Below are positions 35,809-44,216 of a stretch of DNA of 64,000 nt, in pieces. The position numbers and the translations under genes were made by a program. The notes beneath the pieces were generated by a model. It searched no databases. It had not been told where the DNA came from and worked only from the letters and a program-made list of their open reading frames with translations. Numbering within the stretch: the first letter of the stretch is position 1; every line of letters starts with the position of its first letter. The stretch is from NCBI GenBank assembly GCA_008638415.1, contig VWVT01000022.1:1-64000 (forward strand), in the 5' to 3' direction. This DNA is from Nocardiopsis sinuspersici (lineage in GTDB: Bacteria > Actinomycetota > Actinomycetes > Streptosporangiales > Streptosporangiaceae).

Positions 35809-36165
35809 GTGGAGTTGAAGATATCGAGCCGGTCTCAGGCAGACGTCGCGGTGGTCACCGTGGGCGGTGAGGTCGACCTGTACACGGCACCCCAGTTGCG
35901 CAGCGAACTCGTCGGAGCCCTGGACGAGGGGGCACGACGGCTGCTCGTCGACATGTCGCGGGTGGAGTTCTGCGACTCGACGGGCATCAGCGTGCTGCTC
36001 TCCGCCATGAAGCGCTCCCGCGACAAGGGCGGCGACCTGGAGATCGTGGCGCCCAGGCCCGCGGTCACGAAGGTCCTGGAGGTGACCGGACTGGACGAGG
36101 TGTTCGTCATCCATCCCGATCTCGACGCGTTGCCGGTGGCCGCGGGGACCGGCACGGCCCCCTAG
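35809..36165 (+). CDS. STAS-domain anti-sigma factor antagonist
   Basis: The 118-aa protein starts at GTG 35809. The STAS fold carries GGEVDLYTAPQLRSEL and the phosphorylatable Ser57 in EFCDSTGISVLL. It should be the RsbV/SpoIIAA-type partner of the RsbW-like protein upstream: unphosphorylated it frees the sigma factor. No sigma gene is in the neighbourhood. Confidence 0.93.
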   Translation: MELKISSRSQADVAVVTVGGEVDLYTAPQLRSELVGALDEGARRLLVDMSRVEFCDSTGISVLLSAMKRSRDKGGDLEIVAPRPAVTKVLEVTGLDEVFVIHPDLDALPVAAGTGTAP

Positions 36166-36175
36166 GCGGGCACGC

Positions 36176-37033
36176 GTGTTCCGGGGGGAGGACGGCGGTC
36201 CGGAGAGTGCCGGGGTCGCCGTGGTGATCGCGGCCAAGGACGAGGCCCAGCGGGTCGGCAGTACCGTCGTGGCCGCACGAGCCCTGCCCGGAGTGGACCT
36301 GGTCGTCGTGGTCGACGACGGGTCCGCCGACCGCACGGCCGACGTCGCCCTCGACGCCGGGGCCCGCGTGTTCAGGCACGGCCGCAACCGGGGCAAGGGC
36401 GCGGCGATGGAGACGGGCGCGGAGGGCGTCCGGCTCATCGAGGCGTACGGGAGCGGGGCGCACGGAAACGGGGCGACCCGTCATCCCAGGCACCTGCTGT
36501 TCCTGGACGCCGACCTGGAGGCCACCGCCGCGGAGGCCGCCCCGCTCATCGATCCGGTCACCGGCGGCAAGGCCGACATGACCATCGCACTCTTCCCCGC
36601 CACGCGCACACGCCTGGGCGGGCACGGGTTCGTGGTGCGGCTCGCGCGCGGCGGGGTCCGCAAGGCCACCGGGTGGGAGCCCGAACAGCCCCTCAACGGC
36701 CAGCGCTGCGTCACACGCGCCGCCTTCGAGGCGGCCAGGCCGCTGGCCACGGGCTTCGGCGTGGAGACCGGCCTGACCATCGACGTGCTGCGCGCGGGCT
36801 TTCGGGTGCTGGAGGTGGAGGTGCCGCTGGAGCACCGGGCCACCGGTACCGACCTGCGCGCGCAGTTGCACCGCGCCCACCAGTTCGCGGACGTGGCCCG
36901 GGCGCTGGCGGTACGCGAGTTCCGGCCCACGGCGCGGCGCCGGTGGGACCAGGCCCGGGAGCGCGCGTGGACGGCCCGACGGCAACTGGCGGGCAAAGTC
37001 GGGCACATGAGTTGGCGAAATCGCTCCAAGTAA
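36176..37033 (+). CDS. Family 2 glycosyltransferase
   Basis: The 285-aa GT-A enzyme starts at GTG 36176. The nucleotide-binding block VAVVIAAKDEAQRVGST is followed by VVVVDDGSADRTADVA and the metal-binding acid pair in LLFLDADLEAT. GFGVETGLTIDVLRAG is the acceptor-side block. There are no membrane helices. It resembles actinobacterial glycosyltransferases related to glucosyl-3-phosphoglycerate or dolichyl-phosphate sugar synthases; the acceptor is unknown. It starts 10 bp after the STAS gene. Confidence 0.88.
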   Translation: MFRGEDGGPESAGVAVVIAAKDEAQRVGSTVVAARALPGVDLVVVVDDGSADRTADVALDAGARVFRHGRNRGKGAAMETGAEGVRLIEAYGSGAHGNGATRHPRHLLFLDADLEATAAEAAPLIDPVTGGKADMTIALFPATRTRLGGHGFVVRLARGGVRKATGWEPEQPLNGQRCVTRAAFEAARPLATGFGVETGLTIDVLRAGFRVLEVEVPLEHRATGTDLRAQLHRAHQFADVARALAVREFRPTARRRWDQARERAWTARRQLAGKVGHMSWRNRSK

Positions 37034-37069
37034 CCCCACGGATGCTGTGCGTAGCTATACGCTCGCCCT

Positions 37070-37687
37070 GTGTTCACTACGATCCTGGCTTTGACCGGAA
37101 TGCTCTCGGGTCTGGGCGCGCTCGTCCTCGGCGGGTACGCGTTGTCCAGGACCCGGGTGGCCGACAGCGACTCCCGGGCGATCGCCCACCGGGCGGCGGA
37201 GGTCGGCGCCTCGGGCGTGGACCCGCTCGCCGTCCGCGACGTGGCGGTGCTCCACTACGACGCCCTGGAGGAGATGTCGGGCGCCCGCTCCTTCTCCCTC
37301 GCGCTGCTCAACAGCGCGGGCGACGGCGTGGTCGTCACCTCCATCAACGGGCGCACCGAGACGCGCACCTACGCCAAGCCGGTGATGGGCGGCGACTCCG
37401 ACATCCTGCTCAGCCCCGAGGAGTACCGGGTCGTCCGCTCGGCCCGCCTGGGCGAGGGGATCGGTACGAGCATGACGGCCGGGAGCACCTCGGCCCGCCC
37501 CGCGCCGCAGACCGCGGGGAGCGGCGGGACCGGCGGGGAGCGGGCCGCGCACCCGGGCGCCGCGCCCTCCGGAGCCGCTCCGGGCACCGGTGCCGCGCCG
37601 GAGGACGGGGACCCGGAGTCCCTGGTCACCGCCTTCCGCTCCACGGGCCGCCACGGAGAGCCGCGCCCGGGCCGCGGGGCCGTATAG
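37070..37687 (+). CDS. DUF4446 family protein
   Basis: The 205-aa protein has one N-terminal membrane helix (residues 4-24, TILALTGMLSGLGALVLGGYAL). The conserved DUF4446 core is VRDVAVLHYDALEEMSGARS, FSLALLNSAGDGVVVTSING and LSPEEYRVVRSAR. The tail (145-205) is Ala/Gly/Pro-rich and disordered. It commonly precedes pheA in actinobacteria. The role is unknown. Confidence 0.88.
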   Translation: MFTTILALTGMLSGLGALVLGGYALSRTRVADSDSRAIAHRAAEVGASGVDPLAVRDVAVLHYDALEEMSGARSFSLALLNSAGDGVVVTSINGRTETRTYAKPVMGGDSDILLSPEEYRVVRSARLGEGIGTSMTAGSTSARPAPQTAGSGGTGGERAAHPGAAPSGAAPGTGAAPEDGDPESLVTAFRSTGRHGEPRPGRGAV

Positions 37688-37696
37688 CCTGGCCGC

Positions 37697-38644
37697 ATGC
37701 CCAACCGCTACGCCTACCTCGGCCCCGAGGGCACCTTCACCGAAGCCGCGCTGCGCGAGCTGCGCCCGGACGCGCCCGACGGGGCCCGCGTCCCCTGTGA
37801 GGGGATCCCGGCGGTCTTCGACGCGGTCCGTTCCGGCGCGGTGGACGGAGGGGTCGTCCCGCTGGAGAACTCGGTCGAGGGCGGCGTCACCGCCACCATC
37901 GCCGAACTGGTCAACGGTGAGCCGCTGCTCATCACCGGGGAGAGGGCCGTGCCCGTCGAGTTCGCGCTGTTCGCGCGCGGCGGCGCGGCCCTGGAGGACG
38001 TCAAGCGGGTGGCCACCCACCCCCACGCCCTCGCCCAGTGCCGGGGCTGGCTCGCCCGGTACCTGCCCGACGCCGACACGCACACCGTCTCCTCCACGGC
38101 CGCCGCGGCGCGCAGCGTGTCCGAGCCCGGCGCGCCCTACGACGCCGCGATCTGCGCGGTGATCGCCGGTGAGCGCTACGGCCTGCGCGCCCTGGCCTCG
38201 GGGATCGGCGACCGGTCCGACGCCGCCACCCGGTTCATCTACCTGTCCCGGCCCGGCGCGCTGCCCGGCCCCACCGGCGCCGACCTGACGTCCCTGGTCG
38301 CCTTCATCGCCGACGACCACCCCGGCGCCCTGATCGAGGTGCTCAACCAGTTCGCCGTGCGCGGGGTCAACCTCACCAGGCTGGAGTCGCGCCCCACCGG
38401 TGACGGGCTCGGCAGCTACTGCTTCTGCATCGACGCCGAGGGGCACGTGTCCGAGGCCAGGGTCGGCGAGGCGCTCATGGGCATCCGGCGGGTGTGCCGG
38501 GACGTGCGCTTCCTGGGCAGCTACCCGCGCGACGGCCGGGCCGCCGTGACCACCCCGCCGCTGCGGCCCCGCCCGGCCACCGACGCCGACTTCGTCGAGG
38601 CCGAGCGGTGGCTGGCACGCGTGCGGGCCGGCCGGGTCGACTAG
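37697..38644 (+). CDS. pheA: Prephenate dehydratase
   Basis: The 315-aa enzyme converts prephenate to phenylpyruvate in phenylalanine synthesis. The catalytic domain (1-190) has YLGPEGTFTEAA, GGVVPLENSVEGGVT and the TRF motif in DAATRFIYLS. The C-terminal ACT domain (about 200-285), with GALIEVLNQFAVRGVNLTR and ESRP, gives feedback control by phenylalanine. It begins nine bases after the DUF4446 gene. Confidence 0.96.
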   Translation: MPNRYAYLGPEGTFTEAALRELRPDAPDGARVPCEGIPAVFDAVRSGAVDGGVVPLENSVEGGVTATIAELVNGEPLLITGERAVPVEFALFARGGAALEDVKRVATHPHALAQCRGWLARYLPDADTHTVSSTAAAARSVSEPGAPYDAAICAVIAGERYGLRALASGIGDRSDAATRFIYLSRPGALPGPTGADLTSLVAFIADDHPGALIEVLNQFAVRGVNLTRLESRPTGDGLGSYCFCIDAEGHVSEARVGEALMGIRRVCRDVRFLGSYPRDGRAAVTTPPLRPRPATDADFVEAERWLARVRAGRVD

Positions 38645-38655
38645 AACCCTCACCG

Positions 38656-38716
38656 GATGATCTTGCTCCCAGTGGCACTCCCGACCGCCGACAGTGCCGC
38701 TGGGAGCAAGATCATC
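38656..38716. repeat. Long 24-bp inverted repeat between pheA and serS
   Basis: Arms 38656-38679 and 38693-38716 match at 23 of 24 positions (the other is a G-T pair), with a 13-base loop. The hairpin lies 12 bp after the pheA stop codon and lacks a T run. It may be the pheA terminator, but it is far longer and less GC-rich (GATGATCTTGCTCCCAG) than the other terminators in the window. It could be a structured RNA or a small repeat element. Confidence 0.85.
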
Positions 38717-38927
38717 GCCGTCGAAGCGTGTCGGGGTGTCCCCCGGGCGCGCGGCCTCCGATGCCCCCGGTGCGCCGGCGGGCTCCTCGGCGGCCGTCCC
38801 GCCCACCGGATTCACCGCCGTCCCCCCGCCAGGTCCTGTCACGGGGAGGACGCCGTTTCCCCACACCCGTGACGCGGTTGTGGAAAAGATGTCGGGGAGA
38901 TCGGACCCGGGCGGTAACCTGCAAGGC

Positions 38928-40199
38928 GTGATCGACCTTCGCGCTCTTCGAGAAGACCCCGAACGACTCCGTGCCTCGCAGCGGGCCCGCGGGGAGGACC
39001 CCGCCGTCGCCGACCGGCTGCTCGAACTGGACGCCGGACGCCGCTCCGCGCTGTCCCGCTTCGAGACCCTGCGCGCCGAGCAGAAGAGCGTGGGCAAGTC
39101 CGTCTCCAAGGCCTCCCCCGAGGAGCGCGAGGAGCTCCTGGTCCGGGCCAAGGCGCTGGCCGCCGAGGTCAAGGAGGCCGACGCCGAGGCCGGCCGCCTC
39201 GCCGACGAGCTGAACGCCGCCCTGGCCAGGGTGCCCAACCTCGTGGAGGAGGGCGCGCCCGAGGGCGGTGTGGACGACTTCGAGGTCCTGGAGACCGTCG
39301 GCACCCCGCGCTCGTTCGACTTCACCCCGCGCGACCACCTGGAGCTGGGCGAGATGCTCGGCGCCATCGACATGGAGCGCGGCGCCAAGGTCTCCGGCTC
39401 CCGGTTCTACTTCCTCACCGGCGTGGGCGCACGGCTGGAGCTGGCGCTGCTCAACATGGCGATGAACCAGGCCGTCCAGTCGGGCTTCACGCCGATGATC
39501 CCGCCGGTGCTGGTCAAGCCCGAGACCATGGAGGGCACCGGGTTCCTCGGCGAGCACTCCGACGAGGTCTACCACCTGCCCTCCGACGACCTCTACCTGG
39601 TGGGCACCTCCGAGGTGCCGCTGGCCGGATACCACGCCGGGGAGATCCTGCCCGCCGACGCACTGCCCCACCGCTACATCGGCTGGTCGCCGTGCTTCCG
39701 CCGCGAGGCGGGCTCCTACGGCAAGGACACCCGCGGCATCATCCGGGTGCACCAGTTCAACAAGGTGGAGATGTTCGTCTACACCCACCCGGACCAGGCG
39801 CACGAGGAGCACAAGCGGCTGCTCGCCTGGGAGCGGGAGATGCTGGACAAGCTGGAGCTGCCCTACCGCGTGGTGGACATCGCCGCCGGCGACCTGGGCA
39901 CCAGCGCCGCCCGCAAGTACGACTGCGAGGCGTGGGTCCCCACCCAGGAGACCTACCGGGAGCTGACCTCCACCTCCAACTGCACCGAGTTCCAGGCCCG
40001 CCGCCTCAACACGAGGTTCCGGGACGAGGACGGCAAGTCCCGCTTCGCCGCCACCCTCAACGGCACGCTGGCCACCACCCGGTGGATCGTCGCCATCCTG
40101 GAGAACCACCAGCGCGAGGACGGCTCCGTGACGGTCCCCGAGGCACTGCGCCCCTTCCTGGGCCTGGACGTCCTGGAGCCGCTCAGCGGGAGGAAGTAG
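38928..40199 (+). CDS. serS: Seryl-tRNA synthetase
   Basis: The 423-aa class II synthetase starts at GTG 38928 (MIDLRALREDPERLRASQRA). The N-terminal coiled-coil arm (residues 30-105) binds tRNA. Motif 2 is PCFRREAGSYGKDTRGIIRV, followed by HQFNKVE. TSTSNCTEFQARR is the serine-site block and NGTLATTRWIVAILEN is motif 3. It charges tRNA-Ser. Confidence 0.97.
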   Translation: MIDLRALREDPERLRASQRARGEDPAVADRLLELDAGRRSALSRFETLRAEQKSVGKSVSKASPEEREELLVRAKALAAEVKEADAEAGRLADELNAALARVPNLVEEGAPEGGVDDFEVLETVGTPRSFDFTPRDHLELGEMLGAIDMERGAKVSGSRFYFLTGVGARLELALLNMAMNQAVQSGFTPMIPPVLVKPETMEGTGFLGEHSDEVYHLPSDDLYLVGTSEVPLAGYHAGEILPADALPHRYIGWSPCFRREAGSYGKDTRGIIRVHQFNKVEMFVYTHPDQAHEEHKRLLAWEREMLDKLELPYRVVDIAAGDLGTSAARKYDCEAWVPTQETYRELTSTSNCTEFQARRLNTRFRDEDGKSRFAATLNGTLATTRWIVAILENHQREDGSVTVPEALRPFLGLDVLEPLSGRK

Positions 40200-40220
40200 G
40201 CCCCCGCGAAGCAGGCCCGT

Positions 40221-40268
40221 ACGCGACGGAGCCCGCCCCCGACCGGTCGGGGACGGGCTCCGTCGCGT
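40221..40268. terminator. Bidirectional terminator between serS and bpa
   Basis: The perfect 15-bp outer stem (40221-40235 with 40254-40268) encloses a 16-bp perfect palindrome (40237-40252). It lies between convergent genes. Confidence 0.85.
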
Positions 40269-40273
40269 GAGGA

Positions 40274-40822
40274 CTACAGGTACGGGCCGGAGCCGTGGGG
40301 CTCCTCACCCGGACCGCCGGGGCCGCCGGGACCCTGGGCCTGGAGACCGGCGGCGACGCCGGGCGGCAGGGCCTTGCGCATGTTCTCCAGTTGGGCGCGG
40401 GCCGCCATCTGCTGGGCGAACAGGGTCGTCTGGATGCCGTGGAACAGGCCCTCCAGCCAGCCCACCAGCTGCGCCTGCGCGATACGCAGCTCGGCGTCGC
40501 TGGGCGCGGAGCCCTCCGCGAACGGAAGGGTCAGCCGCTCCAGCTCCTCGATGAGCTCGGGGGCCAGGCCGTCCTCCAGCTCCTTGATGGAGGAGGTGTG
40601 GATCTCCTTGAGGCGGGCACGGCTCGCCTCGTCCAGCGGGGCGGCCTTCACCTCGTCCAGGAGCTGGCGGATCATGCTGCCGATCCGCATCACCTTGGCG
40701 GGCTGCTCCACCATGTCGGCGAGGGTACGGGGCTCCTCCGCACCGTCCTCCTCGGGGCCCTCCTGCTGGTCGCCCATGACCAGTACCTGGGGCCGCTCGT
40801 TCGGGTTGTCTGCGCTGCTCAT
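40274..40822 (-). CDS. bpa: Bacterial proteasome activator (Bpa/PafE)
   Basis: The 182-aa helical protein carries the DUF2587 core: MIRQLLDEVKAAPLDEASRA, IHTSSIKELEDGLAPELIEE, ELRIAQAQLVGWLEGLFHGI and the QMAARAQLENM segment. It ends in GPYL. Bpa forms a dodecameric ring that docks its C-terminal GQYL (HbYX-type) tail into the 20S proteasome and opens the gate without ATP. The tail here has Pro in place of Gln, with the essential Tyr-Leu kept. The N-terminal 35 residues are acidic and disordered. Confidence 0.93.
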   Translation of the reverse strand: MSSADNPNERPQVLVMGDQQEGPEEDGAEEPRTLADMVEQPAKVMRIGSMIRQLLDEVKAAPLDEASRARLKEIHTSSIKELEDGLAPELIEELERLTLPFAEGSAPSDAELRIAQAQLVGWLEGLFHGIQTTLFAQQMAARAQLENMRKALPPGVAAGLQAQGPGGPGGPGEEPHGSGPYL

Positions 40823-40855
40823 CAGTCCCCTTACGTGGATATCACCGGCACGCCG

Positions 40856-41830
40856 TCAACGGGTGAGAAGGATCTTTCCGGTGTGCGCGCTCGTTTCCAT
40901 GACGCGGTGCGCCTCCGCCGCGTTCCGCATCGGGACCGAGCGGTCGACGACGGGGCGGACGACTCCTTGTTCTACCAACGGCCACACCTGCTCGAGTACT
41001 CCCGAGACGATGGCCGCCTTCTCGTCCCGGGGACGGGAACGAAGGGTCGTCGCCTGCACGGAAAGCCTTTTCACGAGCATACGCCCCAGGTCGGCCTCGG
41101 CACGGCGGCCGCCCATCAGCGCGATGATCACCAGGCGGCCGTTCGTGGCCAGGGAGCGCAGGTTGGCGTCCAGGTAGGAGCCGCCCATGATGTCGAGGAC
41201 GACGTCGGCGCCGCCCGCCTCGCGCATGCGCTCGGTGAAGTCCTCGTCCTTGTAGTTGATCAGGATCTCGGCGCCCAGTTCGCGGCAGCGCTCCAGCTTC
41301 TCCGGGCTGCCCGCCGTGACGGCCACCCGGGCGCCCAGGGCGCGGGCGAACTGGACGGCGAAGGTGCCGATGCCGCTGCCGCCGCCGTGGACCAGGACGG
41401 TCTCCCCGGCGCGCAGGCCCGCGACCATCACCAGGTTGGACCACACGGTGCAGGCCACCTCGGGCAGCGCGGCGGCCTCCACCAGGTCCACGCCCCGGGG
41501 GATCGGCAGCAGTTGGCCCACCGGTACGGCGACCCTCTCGGCGTAGCCGCCCCCGGTCAGCAGGGCGCAGACGGGGTCGCCGACGGACCAGCCCGACTCC
41601 TCGGTGCCGGGGCCGAGCTCCGCGACGGTGCCCGAGCACTCCAGGCCCGGGTACTCGGAGGCGCCTGGGGGAGGCGAGTAGTTGCCCTGGCGCTGGGCCA
41701 CGTCGGCCCGGTTGGCCGCGCTGGCGGCCACGTCCACAAGGACCTCCCCTTCGCCGGGGACGGGGTCGGAAACCTCGGACCAGGTCAGGACTTCGGGGCC
41801 GCCCGGTTCGGTGATACGGATCGCGTGCAT
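40856..41830 (-). CDS. NAD(P)H-quinone oxidoreductase (PIG3/QOR-type MDR)
   Basis: The 324-aa medium-chain reductase has a GroES-like N-terminal domain (ANRADVAQRQGNY) and no zinc-ligand cysteines. The Rossmann domain has VHGGGSGIGTFAVQFARAL and TAGSPEKLERCRELGAE. Closest family: zinc-free quinone oxidoreductases of the PIG3 group. It follows bpa on the opposite flank of a 33-bp gap on the same strand and could be co-transcribed. Confidence 0.93.
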   Translation of the reverse strand: MHAIRITEPGGPEVLTWSEVSDPVPGEGEVLVDVAASAANRADVAQRQGNYSPPPGASEYPGLECSGTVAELGPGTEESGWSVGDPVCALLTGGGYAERVAVPVGQLLPIPRGVDLVEAAALPEVACTVWSNLVMVAGLRAGETVLVHGGGSGIGTFAVQFARALGARVAVTAGSPEKLERCRELGAEILINYKDEDFTERMREAGGADVVLDIMGGSYLDANLRSLATNGRLVIIALMGGRRAEADLGRMLVKRLSVQATTLRSRPRDEKAAIVSGVLEQVWPLVEQGVVRPVVDRSVPMRNAAEAHRVMETSAHTGKILLTR

Positions 41831-42008
41831 GAGCCAGACAGTACCCGGGGAGGTTCCCCGCCAGTCAACGGATCACTCTGTTCATCCGTCCCGGAGGTAC
41901 GCCGGTGGGGCCGGAAGGGTAGGAGTGGTCCCAGGGAGTGGGCCGGCCCCTTCCCCGCTGCGGCACCCCTCCCTCCACAGCACACCCCCTTGAAGCAGGA
42001 GAACTCCG

Positions 42009-44132
42009 GTGGCACACCAGGAACAGAACGGGTCGGATCGGGACGCCGAGGCGGGCTCCGTACCGGAGGCCGAGGAGCTGGTCGGGCCGGACCGCCCGGT
42101 CGAGGACCCGGCTGAGGGCCCGGAGGAGTTCGCGGAGGCGGGCACCGAGGCCCCGTCCGGTACGGCGGCGCCCGCGCCCTCGCCCCGGGAGCAGTGGTTC
42201 GGCGGGTTCGAGGGGGCCGCTCCGCCCCCGCCGCCCTACGCGCGGATGCCCGAGGACACGCCGTTCCCGGCGCCGGGGGCGGGACAGCCGGATCCGGGAC
42301 ACCCGGGGTCGGCGCCCGTGGACGGCGGCGGGGACGGGGGATCCGACGGGAACGTCGGTGGGAACACCGGTGGGAACACCGGTGGGGACGTCGGTGGAGA
42401 CGCTGGCGGGACGTGGCGGTCGGAGCCGCGGCCGGGACCGAAGCCGGGGCCGGGGCCGTTCCGGTCGTCCGCGGTACCCGGGCCCTCGGACCCGTCCGGG
42501 GCGGTCGGGACGTCTGAGGCACACGAGGCATACGAGGCGCGTGAGCCACACAGGCTCTCCGAGGTGTCCGAGCTGCCTGAGGTGCCGGACGTGCTTGAGG
42601 TGCCGGAGACCTCGGAGGCTTCTGACGTCGGCGAGGAGCCTGATGGCTCCGGCGACGCCGGGGACGAGGTGCGGGGCAGCACGGTCCGGCTGCTGCCGGG
42701 CGCCTCGCGCGGGCGCCCGCAGCGTCCCGAGCGCCCGCAGCGGCAGCGGCTCCAGCGCCCCACGAGGCCGGGCGGTGAGCCGGACCCGCTGGCGCACCGC
42801 GGGCCGCGCCGCGACTCCGACGTACCCGAACCCGAGCAGCTGCCCCCGCTGGAGACCGACCACGGTGACCCTCCCGGCCGGGAGGACCAGGGCGGGTCCG
42901 GTCCCGGCGCGATCACTCCGGGGCCGGGGCTCGGAGCGGCCTCCGGCGCCGGGACCGTCCCCGGGACGCGGCCGGGCGGCGGACTCCCCGAGCACGACGG
43001 TTCCTTCCCTCCCGAGCCCGACACCCCCTTCCCACCCGCGCCGACGGGCGCCCCGCAGGGGCGTCCAGAACCGCCGCCCACGCTCACCGGGCCACGTGCC
43101 GACCTCGCGCCACCGGCGAGGCCGACGGCGCCGCCGGGCGCGGACGCACCGGTGGCTCCGCCGGCGGGCCCGCCGGACCGGCGGCGCGACGGGCGGGACC
43201 GGGAGACCTCCGACTCCCTCAACGCCGCCACCCTCGTGCGCAACCGGCGCCAGGGCCCCAGCGGCGGCTGGAGGCGGGCCGTGCACAGCGCCACCCTGGG
43301 CCTGGTCAACCCGGGGGAGTCCGCCAAGGTGCTGCGCCGGCGCGAGCTGGTGGCCCGTGCCTGCACGCCCGTGGCGACCGGACATCACCGGGTGGCCGTG
43401 CTCAGCCTCAAGGGCGGTGTCGGCAAGACCACCACCACGGTCGCCCTCGGCGCCACCCTGGCGTCCCTGCGCGGCGACCGGGTGCTGGCCGTGGACGCCA
43501 ACCCCGACCGGGGCACGCTCTCGGACAAGGTGCGGCTGGAGACCGCCGCGACGATCCGCGACCTGCTCAACGAGCGCCACCTGGTGTCGCGCTACGCCGA
43601 CATCCGGGGGTTCACCTCCCAGGCGCCCAGCCGTCTGGAGATCCTGGCCTCCGACCGCGACCCGGCGGTCTCCGAGGCGTTCAGCGACTCCGACTACCGG
43701 GAAGTGGCCCGCATCGTCGAGCACTTCTACTCCATCTGCATCACCGACTGCGGCACCGGCCTGCTGCACGCGGCGATGCGGGGGGTGCTGGGCCTGGCCG
43801 ACCAGGTGGTCCTGGTCAGCTCGGCGTCCGTGGACGGGGCGCGCAGCGCCAGCGCCACCCTGGACTGGCTGGAGGCGCACGGCCACGATGCCCTCGTCCG
43901 CGGCGCGGTGGTGGTGCTGTCGATGGTGCGGTCCGACAGCAAGAGCAGCGTGGACCTGAACCGGTTGCAGGAGCACTTCGCGGGGCGGTGCCGCGACGTG
44001 GTGCGGGTGCCGTGGGACGGGCACCTGGAGGAGGGCGCCGAGGTGGACCTCGAACAGCTCGCGCCCGCCACGCGGGACTCCTACCTCCAACTGGCCGCGT
44101 CCGTGGGGGAGGCGTTCGCCTGGCAGAGGTGA
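42009..44132 (+). CDS. MinD/ParA-like ATPase with long disordered N-terminus
   Basis: This 707-aa protein starts at GTG 42009. Residues 1-395 are disordered, rich in Pro, Glu, Gly and Ser, with GGNTGG repeats (near 115-135). The C-terminal P-loop domain (about 455-700) has a deviant Walker A KGGVGKTTTT (about residue 468), VDANPDRGTL, and the ITDCGTG and VVLVSSASVDGARSA blocks. This matches EspI-like ATPases of actinobacterial type VII secretion loci, but no ESX gene is present. It may position a protein complex or regulate secretion. Confidence 0.85.
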   Translation: MAHQEQNGSDRDAEAGSVPEAEELVGPDRPVEDPAEGPEEFAEAGTEAPSGTAAPAPSPREQWFGGFEGAAPPPPPYARMPEDTPFPAPGAGQPDPGHPGSAPVDGGGDGGSDGNVGGNTGGNTGGDVGGDAGGTWRSEPRPGPKPGPGPFRSSAVPGPSDPSGAVGTSEAHEAYEAREPHRLSEVSELPEVPDVLEVPETSEASDVGEEPDGSGDAGDEVRGSTVRLLPGASRGRPQRPERPQRQRLQRPTRPGGEPDPLAHRGPRRDSDVPEPEQLPPLETDHGDPPGREDQGGSGPGAITPGPGLGAASGAGTVPGTRPGGGLPEHDGSFPPEPDTPFPPAPTGAPQGRPEPPPTLTGPRADLAPPARPTAPPGADAPVAPPAGPPDRRRDGRDRETSDSLNAATLVRNRRQGPSGGWRRAVHSATLGLVNPGESAKVLRRRELVARACTPVATGHHRVAVLSLKGGVGKTTTTVALGATLASLRGDRVLAVDANPDRGTLSDKVRLETAATIRDLLNERHLVSRYADIRGFTSQAPSRLEILASDRDPAVSEAFSDSDYREVARIVEHFYSICITDCGTGLLHAAMRGVLGLADQVVLVSSASVDGARSASATLDWLEAHGHDALVRGAVVVLSMVRSDSKSSVDLNRLQEHFAGRCRDVVRVPWDGHLEEGAEVDLEQLAPATRDSYLQLAASVGEAFAWQR

Positions 44133-44216
44133 GGGCCCGGACACGGTGGGCGCGGACCCCTTCCTGGTTTCCGGGATCCGGTTTCGGACAGGGGAGGAGG
44201 AAGGGAAGGGGTCAGG

